From Auraticoccus monumenti (GTDB lineage Bacteria > Actinomycetota > Actinomycetes > Propionibacteriales > Propionibacteriaceae): a DNA stretch of 64,000 nucleotides. Made by a program: the position numbers and the translations under genes. The stretch lies in assembly GCF_900101785.1 (NCBI RefSeq), contig NZ_LT629688.1:1612001-1676000 (forward strand). The letters are read 5' to 3'. Below are positions 45,646 to 55,102 of this stretch, piece by piece (within the stretch, counting starts at the first letter, position 1; each line of letters starts with the position of its first letter). The notes under the pieces were generated by a model that worked only from the letters and a program-made list of their open reading frames with translations, was not told where the DNA came from and searched no databases.

Positions 45646-47562
45646 GTGACCCCGTTCGACGTGGTGGCCCCGCAGCTGGCCACCGGACCCTTCACCCTCG
45701 CCTGGCTGCTGATCGCGCTGCCGGCGCTCGGTGCCGCCGTGCTGCTGCTCGGGGGCCGCCGGACCGACCGCTGGGGCCACCTCCTGGCCACCGCGATGCC
45801 GATCGCCTCCTTCGTCCTGGCCGCGGTGCTGCTGGTCGACCTGCTGGGTCGCGGCGCCGAGGCGCGCGCCGTCGGCGTCCCGCTGTACCGGTTCATCGAG
45901 GCCGGCGGCTGGAGCATCTCGGTCGGGCTGCTGGTGGACCAGCTGTCGATCCTGTTCGTGCTGCTGATCACCGGGGTCGGCTCGCTGATCCACGTCTACT
46001 CGATCGGCTACATGGCCCACGACCCCGGCCGCCGGCGGTTCTTCGCCTACCTCAACCTGTTCGTCGCCGCCATGCTGCTGCTGGTGCTGGCCGACAACTA
46101 CCTGGTGCTTTTCGTCGGCTGGGAGGGCGTCGGTCTGGCCTCCTACCTGCTGATCGGGTTCTGGTCCTACAAGCCGAGCGCGGCCGCCGCGGCCAAGAAG
46201 GCCTTCGTGGTCAACCGCGTCGGCGACATGGGCATGGTGCTGGCCATCGGCCTGATGCTGGCCACGGTGGGCTCCTCGGCCTTCGTCGACGTCGCCGCCG
46301 CCGCCCCGGGGATGACCGCGGGCACGGCCACGGCGCTGGGTCTGCTGCTCCTGCTCGGGGCCTGCGGCAAGTCCGCCCAGGTGCCGCTGCAGTCCTGGCT
46401 GCTGGACGCCATGGAGGGCCCGACCCCGGTCTCGGCCCTGATCCACGCCGCCACCATGGTCACCGCCGGGGTGTACCTGATCGTGCGCAGCAACGCCGTC
46501 TTCACCGTCAGTGAGGCCGCCAGCACCGCGGTCGTGGTGGTCGGCACCGTGACGCTGCTCTTCGGGGCCTGGATCGGCTGCGCCAAGGACGACATCAAGA
46601 AGGTGCTGGCCGGCTCCACCATGAGCCAGATCGGCTACATGGTGCTGGCCGCGGGGCTGGGCCCGGCCGGGTACGCCTTCGCCATCTTCCACCTGCTGAC
46701 CCACGGCTTCTTCAAGGCGACGATGTTCCTCGGCGCCGGCTCGGTGATGCACGCGATGGACGACGACGTCGACATGCGCCGCTACGGCGGTCTGGCCCGG
46801 GTGCTGCCGATCACCTTCGGCACCTTCGCGGTGGGCTACCTGGCCATCATCGGCGTCCCGCCGCTGGCCGGGTTCTTCTCCAAGGACCACATCATCGAGA
46901 CCGCCTTCGACCACAACGTGGTGGTGGGGGTGCTCGCCCTGCTGGGCGCCGGGGTGACCGCCTTCTACATGACCCGGCTGATGCTGATGACCTTCCTGGG
47001 CCGTCGGCGCTGGGCCGAGGGGGTCCACCCGCACGAGTCCCCGCTGGTGATGACCGTCCCGCTGATCCTGCTGGCGGTGCCGTCGGCGCTGGCCGGGCTG
47101 GCGCTGAACAACTGGATCGGCGGCTGGCTGGAGCCGGTGGTCGGTCACGGCGAGGACCACGGCGAGCCGAGCCTGTTCCACATCACCCCCGTCGGGCTGC
47201 TGACCATGGCCGTGGTGGCCGCGGGCATCGTGGTGGCCGGGCTGCTGTTCGGCCGCCGCGAGGTGCCGGCCACCGCGCCGCGCACCCGCTCACCGCTGGT
47301 GCTGGCCGGGCGGAACGACCTCTACGGCGACGCCTTCAACGAGGCCGTGGTGGTCCGGCCCGGGCAGCGTCTGGTCCGGGGCCTGCTGGCCGCCGACGAC
47401 AAGGTGGTCGGGGGCGGCTGGAACCTCTCCGGGGACGCCCTGGCCGGTCTGTCGCAGGTGTCGCGGCGGGCGCAGAACGGTTACGTGCGGACGTACGCGC
47501 TGACCATGGTGGGCGGGGCCGCCCTGGTCGCCGTGGTGCTGATCCTCGGCCGGCTGGCCTGA
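45646..47562 (+). CDS. nuoL: NADH-quinone oxidoreductase subunit L
   Basis: The distal antiporter-like proton pump (638 residues). Seen: [21 protein letters not shown] (conserved Glu), [20 protein letters not shown] (broken-helix Lys region), [18 protein letters not shown] (His), [21 protein letters not shown], and the C-terminal lateral helix. The GTG follows GGGAG; a 10-base gap separates it from nuoK. Confidence 0.97.
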   Translation: MTPFDVVAPQLATGPFTLAWLLIALPALGAAVLLLGGRRTDRWGHLLATAMPIASFVLAAVLLVDLLGRGAEARAVGVPLYRFIEAGGWSISVGLLVDQLSILFVLLITGVGSLIHVYSIGYMAHDPGRRRFFAYLNLFVAAMLLLVLADNYLVLFVGWEGVGLASYLLIGFWSYKPSAAAAAKKAFVVNRVGDMGMVLAIGLMLATVGSSAFVDVAAAAPGMTAGTATALGLLLLLGACGKSAQVPLQSWLLDAMEGPTPVSALIHAATMVTAGVYLIVRSNAVFTVSEAASTAVVVVGTVTLLFGAWIGCAKDDIKKVLAGSTMSQIGYMVLAAGLGPAGYAFAIFHLLTHGFFKATMFLGAGSVMHAMDDDVDMRRYGGLARVLPITFGTFAVGYLAIIGVPPLAGFFSKDHIIETAFDHNVVVGVLALLGAGVTAFYMTRLMLMTFLGRRRWAEGVHPHESPLVMTVPLILLAVPSALAGLALNNWIGGWLEPVVGHGEDHGEPSLFHITPVGLLTMAVVAAGIVVAGLLFGRREVPATAPRTRSPLVLAGRNDLYGDAFNEAVVVRPGQRLVRGLLAADDKVVGGGWNLSGDALAGLSQVSRRAQNGYVRTYALTMVGGAALVAVVLILGRLA

Positions 47563-47574
47563 GGGAGGAGGATC

Positions 47575-49266
47575 ATGAACTGGACGTTGACCGCACTCGG
47601 TCTGCTGCCGCTCGTCGGTGCCCTGGTGGTCGTGCTGGTGGGGGACCGCCTGGCCAGGACCGTCGGGCTGGTGGTCTCGCTGCTCGCCCTCGCGCTGGCC
47701 GGCTGGGTCGCCGCGGCCCACCTCGGTGGCACCGACCTCGGGGTGCAGGTGCCCTGGATCCCGACCATCGGCGCCTGGTGGGCCCTGGACGTGGACGGCC
47801 TGGGTCTCACCATGGTCGCCCTGACCGTGCTGCTCACCCCGGTGGTGCTGCTGGCCAGCTGGCGTGCGGAGGACCGTCGCGGCGGCGCCTCGGAGGGCGT
47901 GCTGGCCGGGGCCCTCGGGCGCGGCCGCGCTGCCGGGAGCTCCTCGGCCGACGGCAACGACGCCCTCGGCGCCGGGCCCCGTCCCGGGGTGGCGGCGACC
48001 GCGCTGGCCGATCGGCCCGACGTGGCCGAGCGGGAGACCGGGGGCGAGGACCGGCCCCAGCCGCGCCGCTGGGGTGCCCGCGCCTTCTTCGCGCTGGTGC
48101 TGGCCCTGGAGGGCTTCGCCCTGCTGGCCTTCCTCACCACCGACGTGCTGCTGTTCTTCCTGCTCTTCGACGCGATCCTGCTGCCGATGTACTTCCTGAT
48201 CGGGGCCTTCGGCGGGACCCACCGCAAGCGGGCGGCCAGCCGGTTCCTGATCTTCGCCCTGGGTGGCGGTCTGATCATGCTGGCCTCGGTGATCGGCCTC
48301 TACGTGGTCTCCGCCCGGGCCGGGGCGCCGTCGTTCCTGGTCGCCGACCTGGCCGCGCTCGACCTCGGTGGCGACCTGGGCCGCTGGCTCTTCGCCGGCT
48401 TCTTCATCGCCTTCGCGGTGAAGGCACCGATGGTGCCGGTGCACTCCTGGCTGCCCGACGCCGCCGAGGAGTCCAACCCCGCCACCGCCGCCCTGCTGGT
48501 CGGCATCCTGGACAAGCTGGGCACCTTCGGCATGATCCGGTTCTGCCTGGGCCTGTTCCCCGAGGCGAGCCTGTGGGCCACCCCGGTGGTGCTGGTGCTG
48601 GCGCTGGTCTCGATCATCTACGGGGCGCTGGCCGCCATCGGGAGCAAGGACCTGATGCGGCTGATCGCCTTCACCTCGATCAGCCACTTCGGGTTCATCG
48701 TGCTGGGCATCTTCGCCTGGACCAGCCAGTCGATGACCGGCTCGATCCTCTACATGCTGAACCACGGCTTCTCCACCGCGGCCCTGTTCCTGGTGGTCGG
48801 CTACCTGGTCAAGCGCCGGGGCTCGCGCAGCGTGGACGCCTTCGGCGGGGTGCAGAAGGTGGCGCCGGTGCTGGCCGGGCTGCTGCTGTTCGCCGGGCTC
48901 TCCTCGCTGGCCCTGCCGGGGCTGTCCAGCTTCGTCTCGGAGTTCCTGGTGCTGTCGGGCACCTTCTCCCGCTACCCGGCGGTCGCCGCGGTGGCCACCC
49001 TGGGCATCGTGCTGGCGGCGCTCTACATCCTGATCATGTACCAGCGCACCATGACCGGGCCGCTGACCGAGGACGTCCGGGCCCGCGTCGGCCGCGACCT
49101 CGGCACCCGCGAGCGGTGGAGCCTGGCCCCGCTGGTGCTGCTGATCATCGTGCTCGGGTTCTTCCCCGCGCCCGTGCTGGACGTCATCGCCCCGACGGTC
49201 ACCGCGACCCTGGAGGGGGCCGGCGTCGCCGACCCCGTACCGCCCCTCGGGCAGGAGGCCAACTGA
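47575..49266 (+). CDS. nuoM: NADH-quinone oxidoreductase subunit M, with inserted hydrophilic loop
   Basis: The middle antiporter-like proton pump (563 residues). Motifs: VLALEGFALLAFLTTDVLLFF (conserved Glu), VKAPMVPVHSWLPDAAEESN, ALLVGILDKLGTFGMIRFCL and ISHFGFIVLGIF. Between about residues 98 and 163 there is a roughly 65-residue Gly/Ala/Arg-rich hydrophilic insert in a loop where most homologues are short. The ATG follows GGGAGGAGG. Confidence 0.96.
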   Translation: MNWTLTALGLLPLVGALVVVLVGDRLARTVGLVVSLLALALAGWVAAAHLGGTDLGVQVPWIPTIGAWWALDVDGLGLTMVALTVLLTPVVLLASWRAEDRRGGASEGVLAGALGRGRAAGSSSADGNDALGAGPRPGVAATALADRPDVAERETGGEDRPQPRRWGARAFFALVLALEGFALLAFLTTDVLLFFLLFDAILLPMYFLIGAFGGTHRKRAASRFLIFALGGGLIMLASVIGLYVVSARAGAPSFLVADLAALDLGGDLGRWLFAGFFIAFAVKAPMVPVHSWLPDAAEESNPATAALLVGILDKLGTFGMIRFCLGLFPEASLWATPVVLVLALVSIIYGALAAIGSKDLMRLIAFTSISHFGFIVLGIFAWTSQSMTGSILYMLNHGFSTAALFLVVGYLVKRRGSRSVDAFGGVQKVAPVLAGLLLFAGLSSLALPGLSSFVSEFLVLSGTFSRYPAVAAVATLGIVLAALYILIMYQRTMTGPLTEDVRARVGRDLGTRERWSLAPLVLLIIVLGFFPAPVLDVIAPTVTATLEGAGVADPVPPLGQEAN

Positions 49267-50978
49267 TGGAGATCACCGCTCCCACCCTGGAGTACCTGCG
49301 GCTGCTGCCGCTGATCCTGGTCTTCGCCGGCGCCTGTCTCGGCGTGCTGGTCGAGGCCGTGGTGCCGCGTCGGCTGCGCTGGCCGGTGCAGGTGGGCCTG
49401 ACCCTGCTCACCCTGGTGGTGGCCCTCGCGGTCACCGTGACCGGCTTCCGTGACGCCGACACCGGCATCTCCGCCGTCGGGGCGCTGGCCGTGGACGACC
49501 CCTCCTACTTCGCCTGGATGGCGCTGCTGGGGCTGGGGCTGCTGTCGCTGCTGCTGTTCACCGAGCGCACCCTCAACGGCGGCGTCAGCGCCTTCGCCCC
49601 GCAGGCCGCCGCGGTGCCCGGGAGCGCGGACGAGGAGCTGGCCCTGCGGGCCCGCACCGAGCACTCCGAGGTCTACCCGCTGGTGCTGTTCTCGCTGTTC
49701 GGCATGATGCTGTTCGCCTCGGCCAACGACCTGCTGATGCTGTTCGTCGCGCTGGAGGTCCTCTCCCTGCCGCTGTACCTGATCTGCACGCTGGCCCGCC
49801 GCCGTCGCCTGCTCAGCCAGGAGGCCGGGCTGAAGTACTTCATGCTCGGTGCGCTGGCCTCGGCGTTCTTCCTCTACGGGGTGGCGCTGCTGTTCGGCTA
49901 CTCCGGCTCCTTCACCCTGGCCGACCTCGACGCCGCCGTCACCCGCGGCACCGGCTCGGACTGGATGCTGCTGGCCGGTCTGGCCGGGGTGGTGGTCGGT
50001 CTGCTGTTCAAGATCGGCGCCGTCCCCTTCCACGCCTGGACCCCCGACGTCTACACCGGTGCCCCGACCGCGGTGACCGCGTTCATGTCGGCCTGCACCA
50101 AGGTGGCGGCCGTGGTCGCCCTGCTCCGCGTCCTCTACGTCGGCCTCGGCGGGATCCGCTGGGACTGGCAGCCGCTGATCGCGGTCGTCGCCGTGCTCAC
50201 CATGGCCGTCGGCTCGCTGCTGGCCATCACCCAGGACGACGTGAAGCGGATGCTCGCCTACTCCTCGGTCACCCACGCCGGCTTCATGCTGACCGCGGTC
50301 AGCGGGGCCAGCCTCGCCGGCGGCCCGCGCCAGCTGAGCAGCGTCGGGTCCACCCTGTTCTACCTGGTGGCCTACGGCGTGGCCTCCATCGGCGCCTTCG
50401 CCGTGGTCACCCTGGTCCGCGACCGCAACGGCGAGGCCAGCCGGCTCTCGGACTGGGCCGGGCTGGGTCGACGCCACCCGTGGCTGGCCGGGGCGTTCTC
50501 GGTGTTCATGCTGAGCTTCGCCGGCATCCCGCTGACCAGCGGCTTCATCGCCAAGGTGAGCGTCTTCGAGAGCGCCTGGAGCGGGGGCTTCCCGTGGCTG
50601 GTGGTCGCCGGGGTGGTGCTCAGCCTGCTGGCGGCCTACTTCTACCTGCGGGTCATCGTGACCCTCTTCTTCGCCGAGCCGACCGAGCGCCCGACCCAGG
50701 TCCGGGGCGCGGCCGGCGGAGGGGGCCCGACGCCCGCGGCCAGCGGCACCGGCACCGGCGGCGGGGGCGGCGCGACCGCGATGGCCACCACCGACGTCCT
50801 GCAGCTCGGCGGCGAGCGCACGGCGGCCTCGGTCGACCCGGGCGCGGTGGGGGCGGGGCGGGCCAGTGTGGCAACCTATGGGGCAGTGGCGGTCGCCGTG
50901 GTCGTCACCATCGTCTTCGGTCTGGTGCCGGGTCCGCTGCTGGAGCTGGCCGTCCAGGCCGGGGTCTTCCTGAGGTGA
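49266..50978 (+). CDS. nuoN: NADH-quinone oxidoreductase subunit N, with two loop insertions
   Basis: The antiporter-like pump nearest the quinone site (570 residues). Motifs: LLMLFVALEVLSLPLYLICTL, FKIGAVPFHAWTPDVYTGAPTAVTAFM, YSSVTHAGFML and SFAGIPLTSGFIAK. Two hydrophilic, Gly/Ala-rich loops are larger than usual: about residues 100-135, and about 470-527, the latter with Gly-Thr-Gly repeats. The ATG shares one base with the nuoM stop (TGATG). Confidence 0.96.
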   Translation: MEITAPTLEYLRLLPLILVFAGACLGVLVEAVVPRRLRWPVQVGLTLLTLVVALAVTVTGFRDADTGISAVGALAVDDPSYFAWMALLGLGLLSLLLFTERTLNGGVSAFAPQAAAVPGSADEELALRARTEHSEVYPLVLFSLFGMMLFASANDLLMLFVALEVLSLPLYLICTLARRRRLLSQEAGLKYFMLGALASAFFLYGVALLFGYSGSFTLADLDAAVTRGTGSDWMLLAGLAGVVVGLLFKIGAVPFHAWTPDVYTGAPTAVTAFMSACTKVAAVVALLRVLYVGLGGIRWDWQPLIAVVAVLTMAVGSLLAITQDDVKRMLAYSSVTHAGFMLTAVSGASLAGGPRQLSSVGSTLFYLVAYGVASIGAFAVVTLVRDRNGEASRLSDWAGLGRRHPWLAGAFSVFMLSFAGIPLTSGFIAKVSVFESAWSGGFPWLVVAGVVLSLLAAYFYLRVIVTLFFAEPTERPTQVRGAAGGGGPTPAASGTGTGGGGGATAMATTDVLQLGGERTAASVDPGAVGAGRASVATYGAVAVAVVVTIVFGLVPGPLLELAVQAGVFLR

Positions 50979-50986
50979 GGTGAGGT

Positions 50987-52030
50987 GTGACCGTGGCCCG
51001 AGCCGAGTCCGATCGGTCGGCGCTCGACGCGGGGTCCGTCCTCGCGACGGACACGGCATCTCCCGACAGCCGGGACCGGCTGGAGGCCGACGTCCGTCGC
51101 CGCCTCGAGCGGGTCGAGACCGGTCTGCTGGCGGCCGCCGAGGCCAACAGCGACCTGGTCACCGAGGCCGCCCAGCACATCATCCGCTCCGGCGGGAAGC
51201 GCTTCCGCCCGCTGCTGGTGGCCACCGCCGCCGGCCTCGGTGAGCAGGTCGCCGAGGACGCCCTCGTGGTCGCCGCCGAGGTGGTCGAGCTGACCCACGT
51301 CGCCAGCCTGTACCACGACGACGTGATGGACGAGGCCGAGGTGCGCCGGGGCGCGGAGAGCGCCAACCAGCGCTGGCAGAACAGCATCGCCATCCTGGTC
51401 GGGGACTACCTCTTCGCCCGGGCCAGCGACCTGGTGGCCGACCTCGGCCCGGTGTGGGTGCAGCTCCAGGCGCGCACCTTCGCCCGGCTGGTGCAGGGCC
51501 AGATCGCAGAGACCGTCGGGCCCGCCGCCGGTGACGACCCGCTGGAGCACCACCTGCGGGTGCTGGCGGACAAGACCGGCTCGCTGATCGCCACCTCCTG
51601 CGTCTTCGGCGGCATGACCGCCGGGCTCTCGCAGCCCGAGCTGGACGCCCTCGGTGCCTACGGCGAGGAGATCGGTCTGGTCTTCCAGCTCAGCGACGAC
51701 CTGATCGACATCACCAGCGACCAGACCGGCAAGGAGCCCGGCACCGACCTGCGGGCCGGGGTGCCGACGCTGCCGACGCTGATGCTGGCCGGCTCCGACG
51801 ACCCCGAGGACCGGGCGCTGACCGAGCTGATCGGCTCCGACCTCAGCGACCCCGACCGGCTGGACGAGGTGCTGACCCGGCTGCGCGCCCACCCCGTCAT
51901 CGGCCGGGCCCGCGACCACGTCCGCGGCCGGGCGGCGACGGCCCAGCAGCACCTGCAGCAGCTCCCCGACCGGGCCGCCCGCGCCGCCCTGGCCGAGATC
52001 GCCGACCAGCTCGTCGACCGCGTCCACTGA
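50987..52030 (+). CDS. long-chain polyprenyl diphosphate synthase (probable menaquinone tail synthase)
   Basis: A 347-residue trans-prenyltransferase with both aspartate-rich motifs: LYHDDVMDEAEVRRG (DDxxD) and FQLSDDLIDITSDQTGKEPG (second DDxxD), plus GGKRFRP for IPP binding. The residues before the first motif (HVASLYHDD) are small, as in long-chain (C35-C50) enzymes; exact chain length cannot be read. It starts 8 bases after nuoN, which favours the quinone side chain over other isoprenoids. GTG with GAGGTGAGG upstream. Confidence 0.9.
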   Translation: MTVARAESDRSALDAGSVLATDTASPDSRDRLEADVRRRLERVETGLLAAAEANSDLVTEAAQHIIRSGGKRFRPLLVATAAGLGEQVAEDALVVAAEVVELTHVASLYHDDVMDEAEVRRGAESANQRWQNSIAILVGDYLFARASDLVADLGPVWVQLQARTFARLVQGQIAETVGPAAGDDPLEHHLRVLADKTGSLIATSCVFGGMTAGLSQPELDALGAYGEEIGLVFQLSDDLIDITSDQTGKEPGTDLRAGVPTLPTLMLAGSDDPEDRALTELIGSDLSDPDRLDEVLTRLRAHPVIGRARDHVRGRAATAQQHLQQLPDRAARAALAEIADQLVDRVH

Positions 52031-52061
52031 GCCCCTGTGGCCCCGCGTCGGGCCTCCGGAT

Positions 52062-52130
52062 GTCGAGTGCGCCCGGACCGTCGTCGGCCCCGTCGTCCGG
52101 GCGACGATCCCGCCGCAGTGACGGCAGCGG
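52062..52130. repeat. left 69-base direct repeat flanking the 52 kb array
   Basis: Matches 52912-52980 at about 60 of 69 positions, including a shared CCCGTCGTCCGGGCGACGAT. It starts 31 bases after the polyprenyl synthase stop. Confidence 0.75.
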
Positions 52131-52215
52131 TGGGGCCCACCGCCAGCGCCTTGCCTGAGGCCTCGCCCACCAGCTCGCGGACTTCCGCCCACCAGACGCC
52201 TGAAGCGTCCGCCTC

Positions 52216-52895
52216 GTCGGGCGGCGACTCGCCCCGCGACGTCGCCTCAGCCGCTCCCGATCCGACTACTCGCGGCCACTCGCCACTGCTGGTGGACGTC
52301 CTGGACCCGGGACCCTCCACGTGCCCACGCCCGCACCCTCCCACCCCGTCGGGCGGCGGCTCGCCCCAGGACGTCGCCTCAGCCGCTTTCGATCCGACCA
52401 CTCGCGGCCACTCGCCACTACCGGCGGACGTCCCGGAGCCGAGCCGCCACGTCCTACGCCCGCACCGTCCCAGCTTCGTCGGGCGGCGACTCGCCCTAGG
52501 ACGCCGCCCGAGCCGCTCTCGGTGCGACCACTCTTGGGCACTCGCCACTGGCGGACGTCCTGGGCGTGGGAGCGGCCACGTGCCCTACGCCCCTCCAGTC
52601 CCACCTCGTCGGGCGGCGACTCGCCCCCGGACGTCGCCTCAGCCGCTCTCGGTGCGACCACTCGCGGCCACTCGCCACTGACGGACGTTCCTGGACCCGG
52701 GAGCGGCCACGTGCCCACGCCCGTCCAGTCCCACCCCGTGGGGCGGCGACTCGCCCCGTGACGTCGCCTCAGTCGCTCCGGATACGACCTCTTGCGGCCA
52801 CTCGCCACTGACGGACGTCCCGGACCCGGGCCCCCTCACGCGTGACGCCTGCACCGTCTGAGCTCCGGCGGGCGGCGACTCGCCTTCGGACGTTG
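52216..52895. repeat. intergenic tandem array, five full 130-base units plus a partial sixth
   Basis: GTCGGGCGGCGACTCGCC-type unit starts occur at 52216, 52348, 52478, 52608, 52738 and (diverged) 52867: spacings 132, 130, 130, 130 and 129. Each unit holds GGCGACTCGCC, GACGTCGCCTC, a GACCACTC-type block and GGCCACTCGCCACT. Since 130 is not a multiple of three, any frame shifts from unit to unit, and open frames here on either strand carry no start signals. It is noncoding as far as I can see. The minus-strand order of elements matches the 30.2 kb array. Confidence 0.85.
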
Positions 52896-52911
52896 GCGAC
52901 GCGCTGGAGCC

Positions 52912-52980
52912 GTCGAGTGCGGCCGTTTCGTCGTCGGTCCCGTCGTCCGGGCGACGATCGGGCCGCAGTGGCCGCAGCGG
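52912..52980. repeat. right 69-base direct repeat flanking the 52 kb array
   Basis: Second copy of 52062-52130 in the same orientation with about 9 mismatches; it ends 28 bases before the promoter of the amidase leader ORF. Confidence 0.75.
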
Positions 52981-53008
52981 CAAGGGAGCGCCGGAGTGGG
53001 CCGGCTCG

Positions 53009-53014
53009 TAGGCT
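53009..53014 (+). promoter_or_regulatory. -10 box of leaderless leader ORF and amidase
   Basis: TAGGCT followed by 6 bases and the ATG at 53021. The same layout occurs before menC and recQ. Confidence 0.5.
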
Positions 53015-53020
53015 GCTCCG

Positions 53021-53083
53021 ATGAGCGAAGCACGCGGTCGGTCCGAGCTGAGCCCGTCGTCGTCTGACGGGGCGCGCTCGTGA
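53021..53083 (+). CDS. 20-codon leaderless ORF coupled to the amidase gene
   Basis: ATG at 53021 sits 6 bases after a TAGGCT -10 box. The frame runs 20 codons and its TGA (53081-53083) overlaps the amidase GTG as GTGA. The peptide is Ser/Arg-rich with no recognisable motif. The amidase itself has no good ribosome site, so its translation may depend on ribosomes finishing this ORF. Confidence 0.45.
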   Translation: MSEARGRSELSPSSSDGARS

Positions 53084-54498
53084 GCGGGCTGTCCCCGCTC
53101 GGGGTGCGCGACCTCGCCGCCGCGGTCCGCTCTGGCGAGGTGAGCGCGGTCGAGGTGGCCGAGGAAGCCCTCGCCCGCGGGGAGCAGCTGGGTACCGCCC
53201 TCGGGGTGTTCGTCGAGACGACTCCCGACCTGGCGCTCCGGCAGGCGGCGGAGACCGACCGGCGGCTGCGCACGGAGCCGGACCGGGTGGGCCCGCTGGC
53301 GGGGGTGCCCTGTCCGGTCAAGACCCTCAGCCGCGTGGCCGGGGTGGCGACCCACGGGGGCAGCGGTGCGCTGGACCCGGTGGTGCCCGACGTCGACGAC
53401 GGGGTGGTCACGCTGCTCCGCGAGGCCGGCACCACGATGACCGGCACCACCTCCGCGCCCGAGCTCGGCCTGCCCTGCTACACCGAGCCCGAGGGGCTGC
53501 CACCGGCGGCCACCCCCTGGGACCCGGACCGCTCGGCGGGCGGGTCCAGCGGCGGTGCGGCGGCGGCGGTCGCCGCCGGCCTCGCCCCGGTGGCCTCCGC
53601 CAGCGACGGCGGCGGCTCGATCCGCATCCCGGCCGCCTGCTGCGGGTTGGTCGGGCTCAAGCCGACGCGCGGTCTGGTCTCGGCCGGACCGTGGGGCCAG
53701 CCCGGCCCGGGGCTGGTCAGCCAGGGGGCGCTGACCCGTGACGTCGCCGACACCGCCCTGCTGCTGGACGTCCTGGCCCACCCCTGGCCCGGGGACGCAC
53801 CGGTCGGACGTCCGGGCTCCTTCCTGGCCGCCCTGCAGCGTCCGCCGGGGCGGCTGCGGGTCGGCGTGCTGACCGAACCCCTGATCGCCGCCGACGCGCC
53901 GGTGCACCCGGGGGCGCTGCGGGCGGTGGCCCGCACGGCGGCGTCGCTGGAGGCCCTCGGGCACTCCGTGGAGCCGCTCACCCGACCTTTCGGGCCGGAG
54001 GCCTGGCTGCCGTTCCGGGCGCTGTGGGCCGTCGGTGCCCTGTCCGCACCGGTCCCCGCCGACCGCGAGCACCTGCTCCGACCGCTGACCCGCTGGCTCC
54101 GTGGGCTCGGCCGGGAGGTGGCCGGGCTGGAGTACGCCGAGGCCGTCCGGGCCACGCAGGTCCTCACCCAGCAGGTGGGTACGGCCTGGCAGCACGTCGA
54201 CGTGGTGCTGACCCCGACGCTGGCGCAGCCGCCCTGGCGGCACGGGGAGGTCCGCGACGACGACGACCCGGCCGCGGACTTCCTGGCCCAGACCGCCGTC
54301 ACGCCGTGGTCCAGCGTCTGGAACATCACCGGGGCGCCGTCGATCAGCCTGCCGCTGCACACCGAGGTGGTGGACGGCGTACGGCTCCCCTTCGGCGTGC
54401 TGCTGGGGGGCCGTGCGGGTCGCGACGCCGAGCTGCTCGCCCTGGCCGCCCAGCTCGAGCAGGCCGACCCGCCCGAGCCGCTGCCGTTCCTGCGCTGA
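53080..54498 (+). CDS. amidase signature family protein
   Basis: A 472-residue amidase-signature hydrolase. The Ser-cisSer-Lys triad is visible: Lys in GVPCPVKTLSR (about residue 80), the Gly/Ser-rich AGGSSGGAAAAVAAGLAP with the first Ser, and ASDGGGSIRIPAACCGLVGL with the nucleophile Ser. It hydrolyses an amide or a related substrate that sequence does not reveal. It is unlikely to be GatA because no gatC or gatB lies nearby. The GTG start is coupled to the upstream leader ORF. Confidence 0.88.
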   Translation: MSGLSPLGVRDLAAAVRSGEVSAVEVAEEALARGEQLGTALGVFVETTPDLALRQAAETDRRLRTEPDRVGPLAGVPCPVKTLSRVAGVATHGGSGALDPVVPDVDDGVVTLLREAGTTMTGTTSAPELGLPCYTEPEGLPPAATPWDPDRSAGGSSGGAAAAVAAGLAPVASASDGGGSIRIPAACCGLVGLKPTRGLVSAGPWGQPGPGLVSQGALTRDVADTALLLDVLAHPWPGDAPVGRPGSFLAALQRPPGRLRVGVLTEPLIAADAPVHPGALRAVARTAASLEALGHSVEPLTRPFGPEAWLPFRALWAVGALSAPVPADREHLLRPLTRWLRGLGREVAGLEYAEAVRATQVLTQQVGTAWQHVDVVLTPTLAQPPWRHGEVRDDDDPAADFLAQTAVTPWSSVWNITGAPSISLPLHTEVVDGVRLPFGVLLGGRAGRDAELLALAAQLEQADPPEPLPFLR

Positions 54499-54577
54499 GC
54501 GGGTGACCCTCACCGAGCGGGGGCCTCGCCGACGACCCACCGGCGTGGGATCCTCGACCCCGGAGGAAGGAGAGCTC

Positions 54578-55102
54578 GTGGAACCACCACCGGGCAGCGT
54601 CCCGCACCCCATCGGCCAGGGTCTCGCCGTCGCCGTCCGGCCCCGTCGGGCCCGGGCGCGGCTGCTGGCGGTCCTCTCGGTCGTGATGGGCCTGGTCTAC
54701 CTGGCGTCCGGGGCCGTGCTCGTGGGGTTGACCCGGGGTGTCGCGCTGCCCGCGCTCCTCCTGCTGGTGCTCGGCGTGGTGGTCACGGTGCAGATGGCGG
54801 TGCTCATCGGCCAGGCCGTGGTGATGCGCGGACCCGCGCTGGTCGTCGACGACGCCGGCATCCGCGTCCGCGACCTCCTCGGGTGGCTCCAGGTCCCGTG
54901 GGCCACCCTGCAGCAGCTGTCGGTCACCCGCGGGGGAGGGGTGCTGGTGCTCGAGGCGCCGGGTGGGATCTACCTCAACGACAACCGGCTGCGACGTCCC
55001 CTGCAGCGCTACACGATCACCGGCCTGGAGACCGAGCCGCACCACCTGCTGACCTACCTGCAGCACCGCCGCTCCGTGGCCCGGCAGGCGGTGTCCCGAT
55101 GA
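54578..55102 (+). CDS. PH-domain membrane protein (bacterial PH-like)
   Basis: A 174-residue protein. Two adjacent transmembrane helices (LLAVLSVVMGLVYLASGAVL and LPALLLLVLGVVVTVQMAVL) are followed by a soluble domain, RGPALVVDDAGIRVRDLLGW, VPWATLQQLSVTRGG and the TITGLETEPHHLLTYLQ end, which resembles bacterial PH domains. Function is unknown. The GTG at 54578 has a run of GGAGGAAGGAG upstream. ATGA overlap with the next gene. Confidence 0.65.
   Translation: MEPPPGSVPHPIGQGLAVAVRPRRARARLLAVLSVVMGLVYLASGAVLVGLTRGVALPALLLLVLGVVVTVQMAVLIGQAVVMRGPALVVDDAGIRVRDLLGWLQVPWATLQQLSVTRGGGVLVLEAPGGIYLNDNRLRRPLQRYTITGLETEPHHLLTYLQHRRSVARQAVSR

Noticed and set aside
52216-52895. CRISPR array
   Set aside because: The repeated part spans essentially the whole 130-base unit; there are no short repeats alternating with unique spacers and no cas genes.
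54725-54745. TTGACCCGGGG resembling the MerR-type -35 region
   Set aside because: It lies inside the coding sequence of the PH-domain protein and lacks the inner dyad and the -10 box.
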